A program made the position numbers and the translations under genes. A stretch of DNA of 64,000 bases from Paranoxybacillus vitaminiphilus (GTDB taxonomy: Bacteria > Bacillota > Bacilli > Bacillales > Anoxybacillaceae), in NCBI RefSeq assembly GCF_003259935.1, contig NZ_QLMH01000004.1, positions 124,001-188,000 of the forward strand, in the 5' to 3' direction. A model generated the notes under the pieces. That model was not told the DNA's origin and made no database searches. It saw only the letters and a list, made by a program, of their open reading frames with translations. This document shows positions 56,313 to 64,000 of the stretch, piece after piece. Numbering within the stretch: position 1 is the stretch's first letter; each line of letters starts with the position of its first letter.

Positions 56313-57830
56313 TTAACCAGCGATATCTACTTCAGAACCAACAGCTTCTTTCGCCCGCAATTTCGTACGCCGAATCAATATTAAAGAAACAAACAGAAGG
56401 ATGGCAGAAGCTATAAGAATGGATAATGAAATCGGTCGTTCGATGAAAATCCAAAAATTACCCCCAGACATTGACAACGATTGAACGAACGACTGCTCTA
56501 ACATCGGCCCCAAAATATAGCACAAAACAAGGGGAACTACAGGCCACCGGAATTTATGGAAAATATATCCCAAAATTCCGAATACTAATGCTACAAATAC
56601 GTCCAGCAAATTGTTCCGAACCGTATATGACCCGATAAAGCAAAGAACTAAAATAACCGGACCTATTACACCGAAAGGAATTTGAGTTAATCTGGCCCAA
56701 ATCCCTACCAAAGGCAAATTTAATACTAGCAGCATAATATTACCAATAAACATACTTGCAATTACAGTCCAGACAAAGCTTCCATTCTGTTCAAACAAAA
56801 CCGGTCCCGGGGCCAGCCCGTAAATCATCAGTCCTGCAAGCAAAATGGCCAACGGCGGGGAACTTGGAATCCCTAGAGCAAACAAAGGTATGAATCCTGC
56901 GGAACTCGTGGCATTATTGGCAGATTCAGGTGCCGCAACTCCTTCAATTGCTCCTTGGCCAAATTTTTCAGGAGTTTTTGACAATTTCTTTTCCAAATCA
57001 TAAGCCAGAAATGTTGAAACGGCTGTTGAACATCCTGGCAAAAGTCCCAATAGAAAACCAACGAGACCACCCCGGAATATCGATTTCGAACTTTTTCGTA
57101 AATCTGAAATACTCGGGTAAACGCTTCCAATTTTTCCGATGGAAATAGCATCCTGTTTCTCTTCCATCCCTTTTAATACTTCAGTGATGGCAAATAAACC
57201 AATAATAATGCTAATCATGTCAAAGCCGGCACTTAACTCGTCAATGCCAAAATTAAAGCGTATTTGCCCCGATGGACCCATACCTACCATTGCAAGCAAG
57301 TATCCGAAAACTCCCATCATCAATCCCTTAAGAATCGAGTTACCCGCTAAGCTTACAATGACAGTGAGCGCCAATGTCATTAGCGCAAAGTATTCAGGAG
57401 GGCCGAATTTCAAAGCTTGATCGGCAAGGAGCGGCGCAAAGAAAACAAGTCCAATTACTCCCATTACGCCTGCTACAAAAGAAGCAATCGCCGCGATGCC
57501 AAGTGCTGCTCCTCCCCTCCCTTGTTTAGCTAACGGGTATCCATCCAGACAGGTTGGAACAGACGAAACTTCACCGGGAATGTTAAGCAAAATGGCAGTA
57601 GTGGAACCCCCATACATAGCACCGTAGTAAATTCCCGCTAACATAATGATCCCCTGTGTCGGACCAAGCACCGTCGTTAATGGGAGCAAAATAGCAATAG
57701 CGGAAGTAGGCCCTAGTCCCGGCAACATACCAACTAATGTTCCTACGAGTGCACCTATTAATGCTGCCAGCAAATTCATAGGTGTAAACGCTTCCACAAA
57801 ACCAGAGAGAAGCATACTAACTGCTTCCAT
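56313..57830 (-). CDS. tctA: Tripartite tricarboxylate transporter large permease (TctA)
   Basis: 505-aa membrane protein with about twelve helices. Family signature: LVGMLPGLGPTSAIAILLP near the start, AMYGGSTTAILLNIPGE, and the mirrored GLLPGCSTAVSTFLAYDLEK and GIPSSPPLAILLAGLMIYG in the second half. GGGGGTGA precedes ATG. Middle gene of tctB-tctA-tctC (20 and 49 bp gaps). Confidence 0.95.
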   Translation of the reverse strand: MEAVSMLLSGFVEAFTPMNLLAALIGALVGTLVGMLPGLGPTSAIAILLPLTTVLGPTQGIIMLAGIYYGAMYGGSTTAILLNIPGEVSSVPTCLDGYPLAKQGRGGAALGIAAIASFVAGVMGVIGLVFFAPLLADQALKFGPPEYFALMTLALTVIVSLAGNSILKGLMMGVFGYLLAMVGMGPSGQIRFNFGIDELSAGFDMISIIIGLFAITEVLKGMEEKQDAISIGKIGSVYPSISDLRKSSKSIFRGGLVGFLLGLLPGCSTAVSTFLAYDLEKKLSKTPEKFGQGAIEGVAAPESANNATSSAGFIPLFALGIPSSPPLAILLAGLMIYGLAPGPVLFEQNGSFVWTVIASMFIGNIMLLVLNLPLVGIWARLTQIPFGVIGPVILVLCFIGSYTVRNNLLDVFVALVFGILGYIFHKFRWPVVPLVLCYILGPMLEQSFVQSLSMSGGNFWIFIERPISLSILIASAILLFVSLILIRRTKLRAKEAVGSEVDIAG

Positions 57831-57850
57831 TCACAATTCACCCCCCGCGT

Positions 57851-58309
57851 TTATATACCTAAAATCCCAGTCGGGAAAGGTATCGAAAGCCACAAAATAA
57901 ATAACACGTAAAGAAGCACTGTCAGCACAACAGCAAAAACAACAGATTTATAGAAACTGTAAGAACCAAGAACCTTAAACAAAAACATCGAAATGACAAG
58001 CGTGCTGATTAAATAACCTAAAATTTGCAGCAAAATCCAATATGCGAATAACAGACCGATCGTGAGAAGAATTTTTATCATTGTTTTGCGGTCAGCAAAC
58101 TCAACAGTAAATCGCTCTCCCTTTACAAAAAACATTAAGAATCCGAGAAAAATCATGACCCCGCCAATCAATCCCGGCATTGTGTGGTCTCCCACAAATA
58201 AATCAATTCGATTCGGATACAAACGTACTGCTTCTGCTATTGCCACTATCCCGAAAATAATACTTATAAATCCCCCAATCCGGTCAGACCACATATTTTT
58301 CGATAACAT
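57851..58309 (-). CDS. tctB: Tripartite tricarboxylate transporter small permease (TctB)
   Basis: 152-aa protein with four predicted helices (about 10-27, 43-60, 78-100, 118-145), standard for TctB. AAGGGGGAG precedes ATG 58309. Works with TctA and TctC; starts 75 bp after the dehydrogenase gene in the same direction. Confidence 0.92.
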   Translation of the reverse strand: MLSKNMWSDRIGGFISIIFGIVAIAEAVRLYPNRIDLFVGDHTMPGLIGGVMIFLGFLMFFVKGERFTVEFADRKTMIKILLTIGLLFAYWILLQILGYLISTLVISMFLFKVLGSYSFYKSVVFAVVLTVLLYVLFILWLSIPFPTGILGI

Positions 58310-58384
58310 AGTCTCCCCCTTTACCAGCTAGTATTAAGATATTATTATTTGATTTTTATCAATGTTCTGATAATTTATAACATG

Positions 58385-59446
58385 CTACACTAATTTCTTC
58401 AACCGTCGGCAAATCTCGTCTGTAACCTCACGGGTAGTCGCTTTTCCGCCAATATCCGGCGTCTTGATACCGTCCGCTGTGACATCCTCGACGATCTTCA
58501 ATAATACGCTCCCTAACTCCTCTTCCCCAAAATGATCAAGCATCATCTTGGCAGTCCAAATTTGTCCGATCGGATTGGCTATGCCTTTACCATAAATGTC
58601 CGGAGCGGAACCGTGTACGGGTTCAAACATTGACGGATACTTCCCATTTAAATTGATGTTGGCAGCCGGTGCAATGCCAATGCTCCCCATGATCGCCCCA
58701 CCTAGATCAGTAAGAATATCGCCAAACAGGTTGCTGGCAACAATCACATCAAACATGTGCGGCCGTGTGACAAAAAACGCAGCCATCGCATCAATATGGT
58801 ACGAAGCTGTCTCAACTTCCGGATAATCCTGTTTCACTTCAGCAAATACTTCGTCCCAAAACGGCATCGTGTGGAAGATCCCGTTCGATTTAGTGGCGCT
58901 CGTCACATGCTTCCGCCGTTTTTTGGACAACTCAAACGCATACCGCATAGCCCGTTCCGTTCCTTTACGGGTAAACACTGCGTTCTGGATCGCGATCTCA
59001 TCGCTTCCTCGATAAATCCGGCCGCCAACCTCACTGTATTCCCCCTCGCTGTTCTCCCGCACCACAATCAGGTCGAAGTCGTTCGGATTGGCCAGCGGTG
59101 ACTGCAGCCCTCGGAAATATTTGGCCGGGCGAATGTTAATTACCTGTTCAAATTCGCGTCGAATTTTCAACAGTAGTCCCCAGAGCGAAATATGATCAGG
59201 CACTAAATGCGGGTTGCCGATCGCTCCCAAAAAAATAGCATCAAATCCCTGCAAAATCTGCAATCCGTCATCCGGCATCATTTTCCCGTGTTCGACGTAA
59301 TAATCGCAACCCCAGGGAAACTCCACGAACTTAAATTTCAGACCGCCATGCACCTCCGCAATTGTCCGCAACACGTCCAACGCAGCTGGTACTACTTCTT
59401 TGCCGATCCCATCTCCCGGAATGACGGCCAGTTCAAACTGTTTCAT
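58385..59446 (-). CDS. Malate/tartrate-type oxidative decarboxylase (TtuC/DmlA family)
   Basis: 353-aa NAD-dependent beta-decarboxylating dehydrogenase of the isocitrate/isopropylmalate group. Seen: GDGIGKEVVP, RENSEGEYSEVGG, Lys186 (SATKSNG) and metal aspartates D219, D243 and D247 (HIDAMAAFF, SNLFGDILTDLGG). The WGCDYY...LWGLLLKIRREFEQVINIRPAK region is like tartrate/D-malate dehydrogenases (YcsA, DmlA) rather than LeuB. Its ATG overlaps the GntR stop (ATGA). With the Tct genes it forms an uptake-and-oxidation unit for a C4 hydroxy-acid. Confidence 0.9.
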   Translation of the reverse strand: MKQFELAVIPGDGIGKEVVPAALDVLRTIAEVHGGLKFKFVEFPWGCDYYVEHGKMMPDDGLQILQGFDAIFLGAIGNPHLVPDHISLWGLLLKIRREFEQVINIRPAKYFRGLQSPLANPNDFDLIVVRENSEGEYSEVGGRIYRGSDEIAIQNAVFTRKGTERAMRYAFELSKKRRKHVTSATKSNGIFHTMPFWDEVFAEVKQDYPEVETASYHIDAMAAFFVTRPHMFDVIVASNLFGDILTDLGGAIMGSIGIAPAANINLNGKYPSMFEPVHGSAPDIYGKGIANPIGQIWTAKMMLDHFGEEELGSVLLKIVEDVTADGIKTPDIGGKATTREVTDEICRRLKKLV

Positions 59447-60123
59447 ACCGATTCCCCCTCTGTTTTTCCACGTTCCCCTTGCAAAACTTGTTGTAAATGC
59501 AGCAGATCATTATGGATGTGTTCCGCCATTGCCTTCGCTGCGCGCTCTGCATCACGTTCCTTGATCAATTGGAATACATGTTGATGCTCCCGCAGGATTT
59601 GTCTTTCCCGTCCTTCGCCTTGAAAATTAATTGCGCGATAGTAATAGGTGAGCGACCGGAGCTCCTGCAACTGTTTTTGCAGGCGGCGATTTTGGCTAAA
59701 CTGAACAATCAGATCATGAAAATGAACATTGAGTGCAATTACTGTATCATCTTTCCCTTGTTTTTCAATTTGTGCCTGCGTCTGCTCAAGAACTTTTTCA
59801 ATCTCTTTTAGCTCTTCGTTGCTTGCCTGTTGTGCAGCTAGTCTAGCAGCTAATGATTCCAGTACCATGCGACACTGGTAAATTTCCTCTACATCCTTCA
59901 TGGTCGGCTGATAAACCGTGATCCGAGACTTATCATCTACCGTTAGCAATCCTTCTTTCTCCAGTGCCCTCACCGCCTCGCGTACCGGGCTGCGACTCAC
60001 GTTGAACTCCCGCGCCAACTTCGCTTCGTAAATGCGCTCTCCTGGACGAAACACCCCTTGAAAAATCATTTGGCGCAATGAATGATATATTTGGTCGTAA
60101 AAAGGGGGGGATTTCTCCACCAT
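59443..60123 (-). CDS. GntR family regulator (FCD type)
   Basis: 226-aa repressor. The N-terminal winged helix (about 8-70; REFNVSRSPVREAVRALEKEGLL) and the C-terminal helical FCD ligand domain (about 85-210) with metal-ligand histidines (NVHFHDLI, REHQHVFQLI, AEHIHNDL) are clear. First gene of the five-gene carboxylate operon and very probably its regulator through the palindrome at 60163-60174. Confidence 0.93.
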   Translation of the reverse strand: MVEKSPPFYDQIYHSLRQMIFQGVFRPGERIYEAKLAREFNVSRSPVREAVRALEKEGLLTVDDKSRITVYQPTMKDVEEIYQCRMVLESLAARLAAQQASNEELKEIEKVLEQTQAQIEKQGKDDTVIALNVHFHDLIVQFSQNRRLQKQLQELRSLTYYYRAINFQGEGRERQILREHQHVFQLIKERDAERAAKAMAEHIHNDLLHLQQVLQGERGKTEGESV

Positions 60124-60162
60124 AAACTAATCCAACTCCATCCTCTTCACTTGTTCATGTCG

Positions 60163-60218
60163 TCTGTCGACAGATTTGGTTTGCTAAAATTGTATTATAT
60201 GCCCCCGTTTTTCGTCAA
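60163..60218 (-). promoter_or_regulatory. Promoter and palindromic operator of the carboxylate operon
   Basis: Minus strand TTGACG (60213-60218), 18 bases, TACAAT (60189-60194). The perfect palindrome TCTGTCGACAGA (60163-60174) lies just after the start site, as expected for autorepression by the GntR protein. Confidence 0.65.
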
Positions 60219-60573
60219 TAACTTTATCACAAATTTGTCACAAATATCCTAACCAAGACTACGAAATTTATGCTGCCGCCCATACATATGAGAAAAACAG
60301 TGTTTCCAGTAAATCAAAGCCCGACTTGCGAAAATCGTATTTCGTACTTAATACTTCAAGGGGCATCACGTAATTATCTAGTTAAACGACTTGCTCATAA
60401 GTATTGCAAAAAGGAGCGGATAGCGTATGAACAAAAAGCATATCCAATCCCCAATCAACTTCCTCTACAATGACTCCATTCACAAACACCGGTATAACCG
60501 CTACAATAGAAAACAAACGAAATTTTCATTTGTTCCTTTCCACAAATACTACCTTACAGAACGAGGGAAGAAG
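60219..60573. other. Gene-free stretch between the GntR and adeR genes
   Basis: A 67-codon plus-strand frame (60270-60473) without a ribosome site and an upstream extension of adeR are the only open frames; neither looks coding. The adeR promoter should be here but no clear -35/-10 pair was found. Confidence 0.5.
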
Positions 60574-61812
60574 ATGACGTATCACAATGATCCATTCAAA
60601 GGGAATTTTGATAGTTTGGAAGAATTCGCCGATCGAATTAGTGATTTGTTACAATGCCCGATTACGATTGAGGACGCAAACCATCGCCTCATTGCCTACA
60701 GCGCCCATGACGACTATACAGATCCGGCGCGCACTGCAACGATCATTAGCCGCCGTGTTCCGGAAAAAGTGATTAATAGTCTCTGGAAACAAGGAGTTAT
60801 TCAAACATTATTAAGCAGCAAAGAGCCGGTACGCGTTGAGACCATCTCAGACGTAGGCCTTGGCAACCGCGTAGCCGTATCGATTTGGAAAAATGATGAA
60901 GTCATCGGCTTTATTTGGGCGCTTGAAACCGACCGCAGCCTATCAAAAGACGATATGGAATTATTAAAACAAGCGGCAAAAACGGCAAAAAATAAAGTAT
61001 TGCAGCTTTATATGCGAAAAAATAAAAAAGAAGAGCGGGTGCAGGAATTTTTTTGGAAGCTGTTGACCGGACATATTACCGCCAATGAAGAGATTAAAGA
61101 AAATTTTGCGATGATGCAGATTCCAACCGCTCCGTTATTTTCCGTACTCATCTTCCGGTTTGCGAATGAGATTACAAATGAGATGGAGAAACAAATTTCT
61201 TACGTTTTGCAAACGACGCAGCAAATCCAAGTGCTCCTTCACACGATTGACCGTCACGACTTTATTTTACTAGCCGCTCCTAAATCGACGGCTCAGCCTA
61301 TCCATGAATTCAATCAATTTATGGCGTCATTCGCTACAAAAATGAATGAACGATTTCATGTCAATAGTATCAAAAGCAGCTTTGGCGGCGTTTATGAAAC
61401 ATATGAACATATTGAAAAAAGTTACAAAGAAGCTTTAGCCGTGTTAACAATCAAAGAAAAATTCCCAACGGAAACGGCCGCTATTTACAGCTACCAACAA
61501 TTAGGAATATACCAGTTTTTTGATTTGCTTTTAGAAAAAAAACGACAAGGCGAGCTTATCAATTCTTCGCTTCACAAATTACAAGCATATGATGAAAAAC
61601 ATCATACGAATTTAGTTGAAACATTTGAAGTGTTTTTTGACCACGACAGCAATGTGAACGAAACAGCAAAAGCGTTAAACATTCATACAAACACGCTCTC
61701 TTATCGCTTAAAACGCATCGCGGAAATTGGCGAGATTGATTTAAAAGATATTAATCAAAAATTAAAACTATACATTGACATTAAACTTTCCAAATATGAA
61801 GCGCTGCATTAA
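60574..61812 (+). CDS. adeR: PucR/CdaR family activator AdeR
   Basis: 412-aa regulator upstream of ald. An N-terminal sensor part of GAF kind (about 10-145), a middle GGDEF-like region (about 160-300) and the C-terminal PucR helix-turn-helix (about 340-405; DHDSNVNETAKALNIHTNTLSYRLKRI in parts). B. subtilis AdeR activates ald in response to alanine. ATG at 60574 has GAGGGAAG upstream; the frame is open for 49 more codons but without a start signal. Confidence 0.9.
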   Translation: MTYHNDPFKGNFDSLEEFADRISDLLQCPITIEDANHRLIAYSAHDDYTDPARTATIISRRVPEKVINSLWKQGVIQTLLSSKEPVRVETISDVGLGNRVAVSIWKNDEVIGFIWALETDRSLSKDDMELLKQAAKTAKNKVLQLYMRKNKKEERVQEFFWKLLTGHITANEEIKENFAMMQIPTAPLFSVLIFRFANEITNEMEKQISYVLQTTQQIQVLLHTIDRHDFILLAAPKSTAQPIHEFNQFMASFATKMNERFHVNSIKSSFGGVYETYEHIEKSYKEALAVLTIKEKFPTETAAIYSYQQLGIYQFFDLLLEKKRQGELINSSLHKLQAYDEKHHTNLVETFEVFFDHDSNVNETAKALNIHTNTLSYRLKRIAEIGEIDLKDINQKLKLYIDIKLSKYEALH

Positions 61813-61833
61813 TTTTGTGGAAATCCACAAAAA
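61813..61833. promoter_or_regulatory. Inverted repeat upstream of ald, candidate AdeR site
   Basis: TTTTGTGGA-AA-TCCACAAAA is a perfect 9-bp inverted repeat. A 2-base gap is too small for a good RNA hairpin, so a protein-binding site is more likely than a terminator. It lies about 74 bp before the probable ald transcription start. Confidence 0.5.
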
Positions 61834-61873
61834 TAGGCCGCTTCTTTTTTTCTTATAAACAAAGAAAAAATCG

Positions 61874-61890
61874 TGTAAACGGTTTATACT
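61874..61890 (+). promoter_or_regulatory. ald -10 region overlapped by a cre-like sequence
   Basis: TATACT at 61885-61890 is the best -10; no -35 match is seen 17 bases upstream, as expected for an activator-dependent promoter. TGTAAACGGTTTAT (61874-61887) fits cre at 12 of 14 and overlaps it. Confidence 0.4.
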
Positions 61891-61926
61891 GCAAGTAAAG
61901 ACCTATATGAGGGAGGAACTCAACCA

Positions 61927-63060
61927 ATGATTATTGGTGTACCAAAAGAAATAAAAAATAATGAAAATCGTGTAGCCATCACTCCTGCTGGAGTTATGTC
62001 ATTTGTAAATGCTGGTCATAAAGTCATTATCGAAAAAGACGCAGGAATTGGAAGCGGTTTCACTAATGAAGACTACATGAATGCAGGCGCAGAAATTATT
62101 GAAAATGCTGCTGATGTATGGGCTCAAGCAGACATGGTTATGAAAGTAAAAGAGCCTTTAGCAAGCGAATATCAATATTTCCGTCCAGGTTTAATTTTAT
62201 TCACATACCTACACCTTGCTGCTGAACCTGAATTAGCAAAAGCATTAAAAGAAAAAGGCGTTATCGCCATTGCTTACGAAACAGTACAAGTAGGCCGCAC
62301 ACTTCCGCTTCTTACACCAATGAGCGAAGTAGCTGGCCGCATGGCAGCGCAAATCGGTGCACAATTCCTTGAAAAACCAAAAGGCGGCAAAGGTATTCTT
62401 CTTGGCGGTGTTCCAGGCGTCAGCCGCGGTAAAGTAACGATCATCGGCGGCGGTGTTGTTGGAACAAACGCAGCGAAAGTGGCAATCGGCTTAGGTGCTG
62501 ATGTAACAATCATCGACTTAAGCGCCGATCGTCTTCGCGAGTTAGACGATATTTTCGGCAATCAAATTAACACATTAATGTCTAACCCAATGAACATTGC
62601 GCAAGCAGTAGCGGAATCTGACCTTGTTATCGGTGCCGTATTAATCCCGGGTGCAAAAGCTCCAAAGCTTGTAACAGAAGAAATGGTTAAAGCAATGAAG
62701 CCAGGCTCTGTCATTGTTGACGTTGCCATTGACCAAGGCGGTATCGTCGAAACAAGCGATCACGTCACAACTCACGACAACCCAACATATGTTAAACATG
62801 GCGTTGTTCACTACGCAGTGGCAAACATGCCTGGCGCTGTGCCAAGAACATCAACCATCGCATTAACAAACGTAACCATTCCATATGCGTTGCAAATCGC
62901 GAACAAAGGAGTTCATAAAGCGATTGCAGAAAATCCAGCACTTAAATTGGGCGTAAACGTAGCAAACGGTGAAATCACATACGAAGCTGTTGCCCGCGAT
63001 CTTGGCTATGAATATGTGCCGGTTGAAACAGCATTAGAAAAAGAACTAGCTACGAACTAA
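61927..63060 (+). CDS. ald: Alanine dehydrogenase
   Basis: Reversible NAD-dependent deamination of L-alanine to pyruvate and ammonia, used for alanine catabolism and sporulation; 377 aa. The N-terminal start [20 protein letters not shown], Lys75 (VKVKEPL) and His96 (TYLHLA) are the substrate site; the NAD-binding [18 protein letters not shown] lies in the middle domain. GGGAGGAAC precedes ATG. Activated, by inference, by the upstream AdeR. Confidence 0.98.
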   Translation: MIIGVPKEIKNNENRVAITPAGVMSFVNAGHKVIIEKDAGIGSGFTNEDYMNAGAEIIENAADVWAQADMVMKVKEPLASEYQYFRPGLILFTYLHLAAEPELAKALKEKGVIAIAYETVQVGRTLPLLTPMSEVAGRMAAQIGAQFLEKPKGGKGILLGGVPGVSRGKVTIIGGGVVGTNAAKVAIGLGADVTIIDLSADRLRELDDIFGNQINTLMSNPMNIAQAVAESDLVIGAVLIPGAKAPKLVTEEMVKAMKPGSVIVDVAIDQGGIVETSDHVTTHDNPTYVKHGVVHYAVANMPGAVPRTSTIALTNVTIPYALQIANKGVHKAIAENPALKLGVNVANGEITYEAVARDLGYEYVPVETALEKELATN

Positions 63061-63147
63061 GCTGCTTTCAAAAGACTTGTTGGCCAAGGCAAACAACAGA
63101 CAAAAATAAAATTTTCTCCCCAAGGAACTTTAGGATATATATTTTCA

Positions 63148-63271
63148 AAGCCGATACGGAACTGACCAATTAGTGTCTGACCTTACGCATAATCTATAAA
63201 TATATAGTACTATATATTTATGGTTGTCGGGTCCGACACTTTGCCGTTAGGTCAGTCTCTGTATTCGGCTT
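63148..63271. repeat. Long-palindrome element, copy 15, within the ald terminator
   Basis: The outermost arms AAGCCGATAC / GTATTCGGCTT followed by TTTTTT look like an ordinary terminator stem for ald. Between them lies a complete repeat: CTGACCAATTAGTGTCTGAC / GGGTCCGACACTT...AGGTCAG with a TATATAGTACTATATA centre. Confidence 0.85.
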
Positions 63272-63304
63272 TTTTTCCAACTAAAACAAAGGGGCAGATC
63301 AATT

Positions 63305-64000
63305 ATGACGTTTACTCATCATCGCGATACATGGGTGGAAATTCATTTAGACGCCATTGAGCATAATGTGAAGCAATTTAAAGAAAAGCTAAATACAAAT
63401 TGCCGCTTTATGGCGGTTGTTAAAGCAGACGGATACGGCCATGGAGCAGTGGAAGTAGCTCAGGCGGCCATTAAGGGGGGAGCTGATTATTTAGGAGTTG
63501 CTTTTTTAGACGAGGCATTGCAGCTGCGAAAGGCCTGCATAACCTCCCCGATTTTAATTCTCGGCTATACCGCTCCCCAGTACGTCGAAGCAGCAATTAC
63601 ACACGACATTACAATGACGTTGTTTTCGGAAGAAGTACTCGATTCGATTATTCAACAGGCAGCGAATTTAGGCAAACAAGCAAAAGTCCATTTGAAAGTG
63701 GATACGGGGATGGGCAGAATTGGTGTACAAACAAAAGAAGAAGCATTAAAACTTGCCGAGAAAGCGTTATCATCTGATCAGATTATCCTTGAAGGCATTT
63801 TTACGCACTTTGCTGATGCTGATAATCCTGATCCATCTTATACAAACCAACAATTTGCTAATTTTATGGAAGTGATTTGCTACTTACGTGAACATGGTAT
63901 TGAAATCCCGATGAAACATTGCTGTAATAGTGCAGCAACGATGAGCTTCCCAGAGTTCCATCTTGATATGGTTCGTGTCGGCATCAGTCTTTACGGCTTG
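63305..64000 (+). CDS. alr: Alanine racemase (5' part, cut by the window edge)
   Basis: PLP enzyme interconverting L- and D-alanine. The 232 codons present cover most of the N-terminal TIM barrel: WVEIHLDAIEHN, the PLP lysine Lys40 in AVVKADGYGHG, KVDTGMGRIGV, GIFTHFADAD and CCNSAATMSFPE. AAAGGGGCAG precedes ATG 63305. Its place right after ald suggests a catabolic role, turning D-alanine into substrate for Ald, in addition to or instead of cell-wall supply. The C-terminal part is outside the window. Confidence 0.95.
   Translation, partial: MTFTHHRDTWVEIHLDAIEHNVKQFKEKLNTNCRFMAVVKADGYGHGAVEVAQAAIKGGADYLGVAFLDEALQLRKACITSPILILGYTAPQYVEAAITHDITMTLFSEEVLDSIIQQAANLGKQAKVHLKVDTGMGRIGVQTKEEALKLAEKALSSDQIILEGIFTHFADADNPDPSYTNQQFANFMEVICYLREHGIEIPMKHCCNSAATMSFPEFHLDMVRVGISLYGL

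Noticed and set aside
60270-60473. 67-codon plus-strand frame upstream of adeR
   Set aside because: No ribosome site and no recognisable domain; could be a gene remnant but nothing supports it.

Overview
This window is a chromosomal segment from an endospore-forming Bacillaceae bacterium. The gene order matches the rpmE-to-ald arm of the Bacillus subtilis chromosome (rpmE-rho-glpX-murA2-tal-fba-spo0F-ywjG-pyrG-rpoE ... fadF-clsB-argS-ywiB-speB-speE-pbpG-ywhD-ywhC-ywhB ... ywfO-rsfA-lipL-pta-hemQ-cwlJ-gerQ-ywdK-ywdI-ung ... sac ... adeR-ald). The fused IcmF mutase, the wording of the proteins and the repeat types point to the thermophilic Geobacillus/Parageobacillus/Anoxybacillus group. That assignment is by recognition, not by a search. 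Base composition looks mid-range (mid-40s % GC by eye). There is no rRNA, tRNA, CRISPR array, prophage or intact insertion sequence.

Layout. 1-10.3 kb is housekeeping: ribosomal protein L31, Rho, gluconeogenic GlpX, MurA2, transaldolase, FbaA, the sporulation phosphorelay protein Spo0F, CTP synthase with its attenuator, and RNA polymerase delta. 10.5-21.3 kb is a fatty-acid / branched-chain acyl-CoA cluster: IcmF, a TetR regulator, two acyl-CoA dehydrogenases, 3-hydroxyacyl-CoA dehydrogenase, thiolase and the FadF iron-sulfur membrane oxidoreductase. Two of its promoters carry look-alike inverted-repeat operators. 21.5-45 kb mixes a phospholipase-D type cardiolipin synthase, ArgS, polyamine synthesis, forespore PBP, purine permease, the spore genes rsfA, cwlJ and gerQ, LipL, Pta, HemQ, Ung and GlyQS under a T-box. 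45-50 kb holds a drug/metabolite exporter, a NiaP-like transporter and a RocB-like peptidase. 49.3-55.1 kb is a sucrose regulon (SacA, ScrK, SacP, SacT and a separate EIIA) with two copies of the RAT antiterminator target. 55.2-60.2 kb is a tripartite tricarboxylate transporter with a malate/tartrate-type dehydrogenase and a GntR repressor. 60.5-64 kb is alanine catabolism: AdeR, Ald and the start of an alanine racemase.

The most unusual content is non-coding. About fifteen copies of a roughly 90-115 bp long-palindrome element are scattered between genes. One sits inside the glyS T-box leader, between the specifier stem and the antiterminator. Another sits inside the loop of the ald terminator. 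Others supply gene termini. A second repeat type forms an exact 123-bp tandem array between tal and fba, with a further partial copy at the left edge. Two small genes easily missed by length cut-offs were found: a XapX-domain protein (55 aa) and a four-cysteine 58-aa protein downstream of ung. Two genes look damaged: a K+ channel lacking its RCK domain and a DUF1232 protein whose C-terminal membrane helix lies in another frame.
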